From positions 62,001 to 126,000 of the forward strand of contig NZ_BDBK01000004.1 in assembly GCF_001612945.1 (NCBI RefSeq): a DNA stretch of 64,000 nucleotides. The letters are read 5' to 3'. Position 1 is the first letter of the stretch; each line of letters opens with the position of its first letter. Positions 57,481 to 64,000 of the stretch are shown here, piece after piece. The DNA comes from Nocardia inohanensis NBRC 100128 (lineage in GTDB: Bacteria > Actinomycetota > Actinomycetes > Mycobacteriales > Mycobacteriaceae). The position numbers were made by a program, and so were the translations under genes. The notes under the pieces are model-generated. The model ran no database searches. It worked only from the letters and a program-made list of their open reading frames with translations, and was not told where the DNA came from.

Positions 57481-57557
57481 GTCATCCCGGCATGCTTTCA
57501 GCCGGGATCCACACCCAGCCACCGTGTGGATTCCGGCTGAGAGCGTGCCGGAATGAC
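57481..57557. repeat. Dispersed palindromic element, copy 3
   Basis: Starts GTCATCCCGGCATGCTTTCA and ends GAGCGTGCCGGAATGAC with inner arms GCCGGGATCCA and TGGATTCCGGC. It lies between the esx terminator and the eccC stop (10 bases away), again between convergent genes. Confidence 0.88.
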
Positions 57558-57567
57558 GGGGGCGCGG

Positions 57568-60500
57568 TCAGGCCGGGGGGAACCAGCCGAGTTGGACCAG
57601 GTCCTCACCTGCGCGGGTGACGTAGGTGCCGCGGCCCGGCGGCATCAGGGAGGGGCGGGTGTTGCCGAAGAGGATGCCCTCGTCGCGGCTGCAACTCATG
57701 ACCAGGGCTGCCGAGTTCAGTTCCTTGAGCTGGTTCAGCGTGGCCTCGTACATGGCCCGGCCCGCACCACCGGAGCGGCGGGCGATGATCAGGTGGAAGC
57801 CGAGGTCGCGGGCGTGGGCCAGGTGGTCGACCATGGCGTGCAGGGGGTTGCCGCTGGAGGTCGCCACCAGGTCGTAGTCGTCGACGATCACGTAGAGTTC
57901 CGGCCCGCTCCACCAGGATCGGTCCTTGAGCTGCTGCGGCGTCACGTCCGGGCCCGGCATGCGCTTGCCGACGTAGGCGGCTAGATCGGCCATGTTCTGG
58001 GTGAATTGCGGTGCGGTGGAACCGTATCCGGCCAGATAGCCCTGCGGGACGGTGCCGAGCATGGTGCGCCGGTAGTCGCCCATGATGATGCGCGCCTGGT
58101 CGGGGGTATTGGCCGCGCAGATCGATTGCACGATGGAGCGCAGCAGCGTCGTCTTCCCGCTCTCGGAATCGCCGATGATCACCAGGTGCGGGCTGGCGTT
58201 GAAGTCCAGGTACACCGGGGCGAGCTCGGATTCGTTGATACCGAACGGGATTCGCATGGTTTTGGTCGCGGCGTCCGCGTGCGCGGGCCAGTCGCCCGCC
58301 ATGCGCAGCAGATCCTCGCGCGGCAGGCGTTCGGGCAGCATTCGCACGCGCGGCGCGGGTCGTCCCGGGGTCGTCGCCGCGATGGCCGAAACCGCTTGCG
58401 CTACACCGATACCCAGGGTTTGCGGATCCGGGTCGGAGTCGACGCGCGGCAGTGCCGTCAGCATGTGCAGCCCGTCGGGGGTCATACCGCGACCGGGCCG
58501 CCCCATCGGGACCAGGGTGGCGAACTTGCGGCCCAGGTCGGAGTCCATGGGATCACCGAGGCGCAGTTCGATGCGGGTGCCGATCTGATCCTTGAGCGCC
58601 GGGCGCGCCTCCGGCCAGCGCGCCAGGGAGATCACCACGTGCACACCGTACGAAAGACCCTGCACGGCAAGGTTCATGATGGTCTGCTCCAGCGCGTCGA
58701 ACTCCTGCCGGAAGACGCCGTAACCGTCGATCACCAGGAAGACGTCGCCGAACGGGTCCTCGTGCACGCCGGCGGCGGCCGAGCTGGAGGCCGGGCTCAT
58801 GGCCCGCATACGCCGGAACTCGGCCATGGATTCGATGCCCAGCTGCCGGAACCGCGCCTCGCGCTGCCGCACCACGGTCACCATCTCGGCGATGGTGCGC
58901 CGCACCTTGTCCGATTCCAGCCGGGTGGCGACCGCACCGACGTGCGGCAGCCCTTCGAGCCCGACCAGGGTGCCGCCGCCGAAGTCCAGGCAGTAGAACT
59001 GCACCTGTTCGGCGGTGTGGGTCAACGACATCGACATGACCAGCGACCGCAGCGCCGTGGACTTGCCGGATTGCGGACCGCCGACCACCGCCACGTGTCC
59101 GCGCGAACCGGACAGGTCGACCACCATGGGATCGCGGCGCTGATCGTAGGGCCGGTCCACGATGCCGATGGGTGCGCGCAGGGTGGCGATCGGGTGCACG
59201 TCGCCGGTCAGCACCGAACGCGGCACCAGTTCGTCCAGGGTGGACGGCGCGCCCAGTGGCGGCAGCCAGATCTCGTGCGCGGGCCGCCCGTGACCGCGCA
59301 CCCGCGACACCAGCATCTGGAGATTGGAGACCTGCTCGGCCTCGGGCGGCGGCGGCGGCGCCGCTTCCGGTACGGCGGGCAGCGGCAGGTAGTCGCTCGC
59401 CCGGAAATCCACGTGGGTGGCGGTGAAAAGCCGCGCGGTGGTGTCGAATTCGGATTCCTCGCGGCCGGACCGGGTGACATCCCGCGTCGAAGCGCCACCC
59501 AGGTAGGGCCCGGAAACATAGGCCGACTGGAATCGCACGATCTCTCCGGAGTTGGACTTGAGATAGCCGCCGCCGGGATTGTTGGGCAGGTTGTAGGCAT
59601 CGGGCACGCCGAGCACCTGACGGGATTCGTTGGCGGAGAACGTCTTCAAGCCGATCCGATACGACAGATGGCTCTCGAGGCCCTTCAGCCGCCCCTCTTC
59701 CAGCCGCTGCGAGGCGAGCAGCAGATGTACGTGCAGCGACCGGCCCAACCGGCCGATCATGGTGAACAGGTCCGCGAAATCCGGGTGCTGGGCCAGCAAT
59801 TCGGAGAATTCGTCCAGCACCACGAAGAGCGCGGGCAGCGGATCCAGGTCCGCGCCCGCCGCCCGCGCCTTCTCGTACTCCCCCACATTGGCGAAATTGC
59901 CCGCCGAGCGCAGCAATTCCTGCCGCCGGTTCATCTCGCCTTCGAGCGCATCGCGCATACGCGAGACGAGGTCGGCCTCCTCCTCCAGGTTCGTGATGAT
60001 GGCCGCGATGTGCTCGACCCCGTCCAGTCCCAGGAAGGTCGCGCCGCCCTTGAAGTCGACCAGTACGAAGTTCAGCTGATCGGGCGAGTGCGTGGCGACC
60101 AGCGAAAGCACCAGGGTGCGCAGGAATTCCGACTTACCGGAACCGGTCGCGCCGATGCACAGTCCATGCGGGCCCATGCCGCCCTCGGCGGCTTCCTTGA
60201 TATCCAGGTACACCGGCAGCCCGTCGGCTCCGACACCGAACGGCACTCGCAGCCGATCCTTGCCGTAGCGGGGCTGCCAAGCGGTTTCGGGGGTGAAGGT
60301 ACCGATATCGCCCAGGCCCAGCAGTTGCGACCAGGTCGAAATCACTTCGCCCTCTTCGCCGCTCGCATCCGGTCCGCGTTTCACGGGTGCCCGGTAGGGA
60401 GCCAGCCGCCGCGCCGCCTGCTCGGCCTCGCGCGCGGTGATGCGGTCGATGATCGCGAACCGCTCCATCGCCCCGGATGCGCCCTGGCCCGCGCATTCCC

Positions 60501-61599
60501 CGTTCTCCACCACCATCTGGATCCCGCGCGAGGCCGCCAGCCGTGGCGCGTACCCGCACAGGTCGACAATGGTCACGCCCTCGAATCCGCTCTCCCGCAG
60601 AGGATCTTCCTCGGCCTCGAGCAGACCGCCGTCCACCACGATGATCAGCTGCGTCAGGTTCGGGTCCGGCGGCTGATTGCGGGAATAGCGAACCCGGTTG
60701 TGCAGCAACGGCCGCAGCCCGGCGTGCGCCTCGCGTATCGAGCCGTAGACCATGCGCTCGCTGCCGACGCCGTCCTGGGAATCGGGATGCTGGGTGTGCG
60801 GCAGCCATTTCGCCCACTCCCATTCGGGGGCGGTATCGGCTCCGCAGACCACCGCGACCAGCACCTGATCCGGTCCCTGGAACATAGCCAGCTGCAATAA
60901 CATGGCCCGGGTCAGCTCTCGCGCCTGCGCCCGGTCGCCGGTCAGCTGAATGCTGGCGAACCCCTTCACGGCAATGGCGGTGGGCAGGTCCGGCACCGTG
61001 GAATGGGTACGGACGAAGCGCCTCAGCGAAACCGCAGCTATCGGTTCGAGTTCCTCCACCGGACCGGTTTCCGGGGCGACCAATCGAGTAGCCAGACGTT
61101 GGCTGCCGAGCCCGATCCGGGCGTGGCAGAAGTCCTTGTCCCCCGGCCGCCGCTCCCACATGCGAGTCGTGCCGGCCAGCATCCAGATCAACCCCGGCTC
61201 CGGATGACTCCACTCCACGGCGGCGCGCTGCTGTTCGGCGGTCTCGCGCACATCGCGGCGGACCTGATCGAGATAGCGCAGATAGTCCTTGCGGTCCTCG
61301 TCGGCCTCGGCCGCCTTCTGTCCCTTGCCGCTCTGCCCGGCGTACATGCCGACCATGGAGAAGACCATCATCATGGGGAACATCAGGCTCATCGGGTTGG
61401 ACGCGATACCGCTGCCCGAGGTGAACATGAGCGCGACCATGCCGAGCATGCCGACCACCATCACCAGCGGCATGAGCTTGCCGAAGAGATTGGCCGGGAC
61501 GGCGCGCGGAATCTCCGGCGGCGGCTGGAGCGTCACCTCACCGCCGGGCGAGCGTGGAATCTCCCGGCGCGGGCGTCGTTGAAACCGTACGGTGCTCAT
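57568..61599 (-). CDS. eccC4: ESX-4 type VII secretion ATPase EccC
   Basis: The hexameric motor that recognises WXG100 substrates. The 1343-residue form starting at 61599 (STVRFQRRPRREIPRSPGG) fits family starts; ATG at 61620 would add 7 residues. Two membrane helices lie near 45-90 and three FtsK/SpoIIIE ATPase domains follow. Counting from 61620, Walker A motifs are GATGSGKS at 490, GGPQSGKS at 847 and GDSESGKT at 1150. Only the first has a full Walker B (VVLDEFSELL); the second reads VIDGYG and the third IVDDYD, so the first is probably the main ATPase. The gene is divergent from eccD and convergent with the esx pair. Confidence 0.95.
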   Translation of the reverse strand: MSTVRFQRRPRREIPRSPGGEVTLQPPPEIPRAVPANLFGKLMPLVMVVGMLGMVALMFTSGSGIASNPMSLMFPMMMVFSMVGMYAGQSGKGQKAAEADEDRKDYLRYLDQVRRDVRETAEQQRAAVEWSHPEPGLIWMLAGTTRMWERRPGDKDFCHARIGLGSQRLATRLVAPETGPVEELEPIAAVSLRRFVRTHSTVPDLPTAIAVKGFASIQLTGDRAQARELTRAMLLQLAMFQGPDQVLVAVVCGADTAPEWEWAKWLPHTQHPDSQDGVGSERMVYGSIREAHAGLRPLLHNRVRYSRNQPPDPNLTQLIIVVDGGLLEAEEDPLRESGFEGVTIVDLCGYAPRLAASRGIQMVVENGECAGQGASGAMERFAIIDRITAREAEQAARRLAPYRAPVKRGPDASGEEGEVISTWSQLLGLGDIGTFTPETAWQPRYGKDRLRVPFGVGADGLPVYLDIKEAAEGGMGPHGLCIGATGSGKSEFLRTLVLSLVATHSPDQLNFVLVDFKGGATFLGLDGVEHIAAIITNLEEEADLVSRMRDALEGEMNRRQELLRSAGNFANVGEYEKARAAGADLDPLPALFVVLDEFSELLAQHPDFADLFTMIGRLGRSLHVHLLLASQRLEEGRLKGLESHLSYRIGLKTFSANESRQVLGVPDAYNLPNNPGGGYLKSNSGEIVRFQSAYVSGPYLGGASTRDVTRSGREESEFDTTARLFTATHVDFRASDYLPLPAVPEAAPPPPPEAEQVSNLQMLVSRVRGHGRPAHEIWLPPLGAPSTLDELVPRSVLTGDVHPIATLRAPIGIVDRPYDQRRDPMVVDLSGSRGHVAVVGGPQSGKSTALRSLVMSMSLTHTAEQVQFYCLDFGGGTLVGLEGLPHVGAVATRLESDKVRRTIAEMVTVVRQREARFRQLGIESMAEFRRMRAMSPASSSAAAGVHEDPFGDVFLVIDGYGVFRQEFDALEQTIMNLAVQGLSYGVHVVISLARWPEARPALKDQIGTRIELRLGDPMDSDLGRKFATLVPMGRPGRGMTPDGLHMLTALPRVDSDPDPQTLGIGVAQAVSAIAATTPGRPAPRVRMLPERLPREDLLRMAGDWPAHADAATKTMRIPFGINESELAPVYLDFNASPHLVIIGDSESGKTTLLRSIVQSICAANTPDQARIIMGDYRRTMLGTVPQGYLAGYGSTAPQFTQNMADLAAYVGKRMPGPDVTPQQLKDRSWWSGPELYVIVDDYDLVATSSGNPLHAMVDHLAHARDLGFHLIIARRSGGAGRAMYEATLNQLKELNSAALVMSCSRDEGILFGNTRPSLMPPGRGTYVTRAGEDLVQLGWFPPA

Positions 61600-61772
61600 T
61601 GATTGCTCACTGGTCGGCATTCCCCCATGGATGACTTCAGTCCGGCCTCAGTGTACGGACCTGCACCGACATGCCGTAAAGTGCGGGCAACAATTCTGCA
61701 CATCCCAGCGCCGCGACCGCATTCTCCCGACGCGCGCGCGGAAACGAGTTCTCACCCGGAGTTGGGGGCAGT

Positions 61773-63233
61773 GTGACCGACGCGCGAACAGATCAGCTCG
61801 ACGAGACCCGCGGCACCGTCCGCGCGCCCGACCTCGCGCGCGTGACCATCCTGGCCAAACACACCCAGGTCGATATGGCCATCCCCGGCGATGTACCGGT
61901 GGCGCTGGTCATCCCCAGCGTGGTCGACATGGTCGCCCAGCACAGCCGGGTCAACGACTTCGATCACGACGGCGAGCAGTTCGAACCGCACGAATGGGTG
62001 CTGGCCCGGATCGGGCAGCCGCCGCTGACCGGGTCGCTCACCCTCGTCGAACAGGAGGTGCGCGACGGCGAGCTGCTCATGCTGGAGAGCGCCGAACACA
62101 CCGCGCCCACACCGTTGTTCGACGACATCATGTACAACGTCGCGGTCGCCGACGCCGACCATTTCCGCGGCTGGACGCCCCGCACCGCGCGGCTCACCGG
62201 CTCGGTGCTGGCGGTGCTGACCATGCTGGTCGGCTGTCTCGGATTGCTGGCCGCGCCGGACGCGGTCCCCGGCTGGGTGAGCGGGACCGTCGCGCTCTTC
62301 GTCGCGGTGCTGCTGGTGATCGCGTCCACGGTGATCAGCCGCATGTACGGCGATACCGCCGGCGCGCTCGTGGTCGGCGGCTGCGCGTTACCGCCAGCGT
62401 TCGCCGCGGGCATGCTCTTCGTGCCCGATCATTACGGCTGGGCGAACCTGTTGCTGGGCGCGGTCCTGCTGGGCGCGATCGGGGTGCTGACCTGGCGAGT
62501 GAGCGGGGTCGGGCTGGGTCTGTTCATCGGCGTCACCGCGGTCGCCGTCTACGCCGTGCCGGCCGCACTGGTCGGGCTGCTGGCAGAACTGCCGGTCAAG
62601 GCCATCGGCGCGGGCGCGGCGGGGCTCGGTTTGGCCGGATTGTCGCTGGCCCCAAGGATTTCCATGCTGCTGGCCAAGCTGCCGCTGCCGCCGGTGCCCG
62701 CGCCGGGGACGCCCATCGATCCCACCGAGGACGATCCGGACGATCACCGCGCACTGCCCAGCCTGGAGGCATTGCGCGCCAAATCCGAACGGGCGCGCAA
62801 ATATCTGGCCGGATTGGTAGCCGCCACCACGCTGGTCGTCGCGACCGGTGCGGTGGCCTCGGTCGAACCGATCGCGGACCGCCCGTACTGGCCGGGCCTG
62901 GCGCTGGCGGTGGTGTGCGCGGTGGTGCTCATGTTCCGCAGCCGCACCTATGCCGGAGCCGAGCAGGCGGTGGTGCTGCTGGCCGGCGGGGCCGCGATTC
63001 CGCTGGTGCTCATGGGTTTCGCCGCGTTCACGCTGCGTCAGCCGCTGGCGATCTTCGGCATCGCCGTCCTGCTGCTGGTGGCGGCGCTGGTGCTCGGCAT
63101 TCTGGTGCCGCGTCAGCAAGCCACCCCGCCCATGCGCCGGGCGCTGGAATTGCTCGAATACGCCTTCGTGGCCGCCATTGTGCCGTTGGTGTTCTGGGTG
63201 ACCGAGCTCTATTCGCTCGTGCGCGGACTGTAG
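61773..63233 (+). CDS. eccD4: ESX-4 membrane channel protein EccD
   Basis: A 486-residue protein. An N-terminal ubiquitin-like domain (about 20-100; RVTILAKHTQVDMAIPGDVPV) is followed by about eleven membrane helices starting near residue 145. A cytosolic loop between helices (about 310-345; PAPGTPIDPTEDDPDDHRALPS) is conserved in the family. EccD forms the bulk of the membrane pore together with EccB, EccC and EccE. It starts with GTG and ends 8 bases before mycP. Confidence 0.92.
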   Translation: MTDARTDQLDETRGTVRAPDLARVTILAKHTQVDMAIPGDVPVALVIPSVVDMVAQHSRVNDFDHDGEQFEPHEWVLARIGQPPLTGSLTLVEQEVRDGELLMLESAEHTAPTPLFDDIMYNVAVADADHFRGWTPRTARLTGSVLAVLTMLVGCLGLLAAPDAVPGWVSGTVALFVAVLLVIASTVISRMYGDTAGALVVGGCALPPAFAAGMLFVPDHYGWANLLLGAVLLGAIGVLTWRVSGVGLGLFIGVTAVAVYAVPAALVGLLAELPVKAIGAGAAGLGLAGLSLAPRISMLLAKLPLPPVPAPGTPIDPTEDDPDDHRALPSLEALRAKSERARKYLAGLVAATTLVVATGAVASVEPIADRPYWPGLALAVVCAVVLMFRSRTYAGAEQAVVLLAGGAAIPLVLMGFAAFTLRQPLAIFGIAVLLLVAALVLGILVPRQQATPPMRRALELLEYAFVAAIVPLVFWVTELYSLVRGL

Positions 63234-63241
63234 CCGCCGCG

Positions 63242-64000
63242 ATGTCGATCGCCCTGAGCGCCAAAGTCTTTCGTGTTGCGGCGGCCACCGCCGTACTGGC
63301 CGTGGGCATTACCTACGATGCCGGCCCGGCCGTCGCCGATCACCCGCCCGCCGTCGATCCCGGACTGCTGCCGCCCGGCGGTCCCGCCGCACCGCCCGGC
63401 AAGACCGAACATCCGGCCAATTCCCCTTGCATCAGTACGCAATCCGGCGGTGCGGGCCCGACCATCCCGGTCGCGCAGCGCTCCCTGGATCTCGAGCACG
63501 CCTGGCAATTCGCCAAGGGCGCGGGCCAATTGGTGGCGGTCATCGATACCGGGGTATCCCCGCACCCGCGGCTACCCGGCTTGATCCCCGGCGGCGACTA
63601 CGTCGCGAACTCCGGTGACGGCACCGAGGATTGCGACGCCCACGGCACCCTGGTGGCCGGGCTCATCGCCGCCACCCAGCAGGAGGGGCAGGGCTTCGCC
63701 GGCGTCGCGCCCGAGGCGCGCATCATGACCATTCGCCAGACCAGCGCGCTGTATCAGGCCGAAGGCGCGGGCCGGGACAAGGGCCCGGACGATATGCCCG
63801 ACGGCTACGGCAAGATCTCCGCACTGGCCTCGGCTATTCGCCGGGCCGCCGACGCCGGGGCGCGGGTCATCAATATCTCGCTGGTGGCGTGTCCGACCCG
63901 GGAACCCAGCAGTCCGGAAATGGGCATGCTCGGTGCGGCGGTGCGTTACGCGGCGGCGGAGAAGGATGACGTCATCGTCACCTCGGCCGGAAATACCGAC
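63242..64000 (+). CDS. mycP4: Mycosin protease MycP (3' end outside window)
   Basis: A subtilisin-like serine protease anchored at the outer face of the membrane and needed for stability of ESX complexes. 253 residues are visible: a signal peptide (1-32), a Pro-rich propeptide-like segment, catalytic D102 (AVIDTGVSPHPRL) and H134 (CDAHGTLVAGLI), and C63 with C131 as a probable disulfide. The oxyanion Asn lies in TSAGNTD at the end of the window; the catalytic Ser and membrane anchor lie beyond it. It lies 8 bases after eccD. Confidence 0.93.
   Translation, partial: MSIALSAKVFRVAAATAVLAVGITYDAGPAVADHPPAVDPGLLPPGGPAAPPGKTEHPANSPCISTQSGGAGPTIPVAQRSLDLEHAWQFAKGAGQLVAVIDTGVSPHPRLPGLIPGGDYVANSGDGTEDCDAHGTLVAGLIAATQQEGQGFAGVAPEARIMTIRQTSALYQAEGAGRDKGPDDMPDGYGKISALASAIRRAADAGARVINISLVACPTREPSSPEMGMLGAAVRYAAAEKDDVIVTSAGNTD

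Noticed and set aside
58006..60900. Plus-strand open frame of over 900 codons opposite eccC
   Set aside because: Antisense shadow of the ESX ATPase; no motif and no ribosome binding site.

Overview
The window is high-GC actinobacterial DNA that most likely comes from a Nocardia or a close relative in the Mycobacteriales. The main reason is gene order. From about 8.9 kb onward it follows the M. tuberculosis region Rv3410c to Rv3449: guaB3, guaB2, a DUF5319 gene, rsdA, sigD, whiB3, groL1, groS, tsaD, rimI, tsaB, tsaE, alr, nnrD, glmS, glmM, rpsI, rplM, then ESX-4 genes (esx pair, eccC, eccD, mycP). The differences are insertions: DUF7373-type lipoproteins, a Hsp70-like membrane protein, and large repetitive FHA and GYG proteins. 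These assignments rest on recognised protein motifs and remembered gene order; no database search was possible.

Layout. 0-5.5 kb: an nSTAND/WD40 protein cut by the left edge and broken by a frameshift, then a PspC/toast-rack envelope-stress protein with a small membrane partner. 5.5-12.6 kb: purine genes guaA, guaB3, guaB2. 12.6-18.7 kb: regulators (sigD with rsdA, whiB3, a SigK-like factor with a short anti-sigma protein). 18.8-23 kb: groES-groEL1 under a CIRCE operator, and a divergent Hsp70-like protein. 23-30.5 kb: the tightly packed tsaD-rimI-tsaB cluster (t6A tRNA modification, protein acetylation) with tsaE-alr, then nnrD. 30.5-41 kb: glmS, glmM and rpsI-rplM, interrupted by an orphan type VII secretion substrate operon (33.6-36.2 kb) and an ABC-F protein. 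41.5-56.5 kb: an insertion between rplM and the esx genes. It encodes a GYG-rich Hsp70-like membrane protein, a double-FHA ABC transporter, a lipoprotein zinc peptidase, a zinc-ribbon FHA protein, a membrane Ser/Thr kinase and three paralogous lipoproteins. 56.7-64 kb: ESX-4 (two WXG100 genes, eccC, eccD, and mycP cut by the right edge).

The best candidate for an undescribed system is the 41.5-56.5 kb island. It holds a kinase, three phosphothreonine-reading FHA domains in two proteins, and a scaffold-like protein with repeated TxxD motifs of the kind FHA domains read once phosphorylated. It also holds an exporter, several lipoproteins and a surface protease, and it lies directly beside the ESX-4 machinery. 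The model is a phospho-regulated envelope or secretion module, and it is inference.

A second theme is intergenic. All ten convergent gene junctions in the window carry a hairpin, a tandem minisatellite, or a copy of one dispersed palindromic element that occurs three times (23.7, 49.5 and 57.5 kb).
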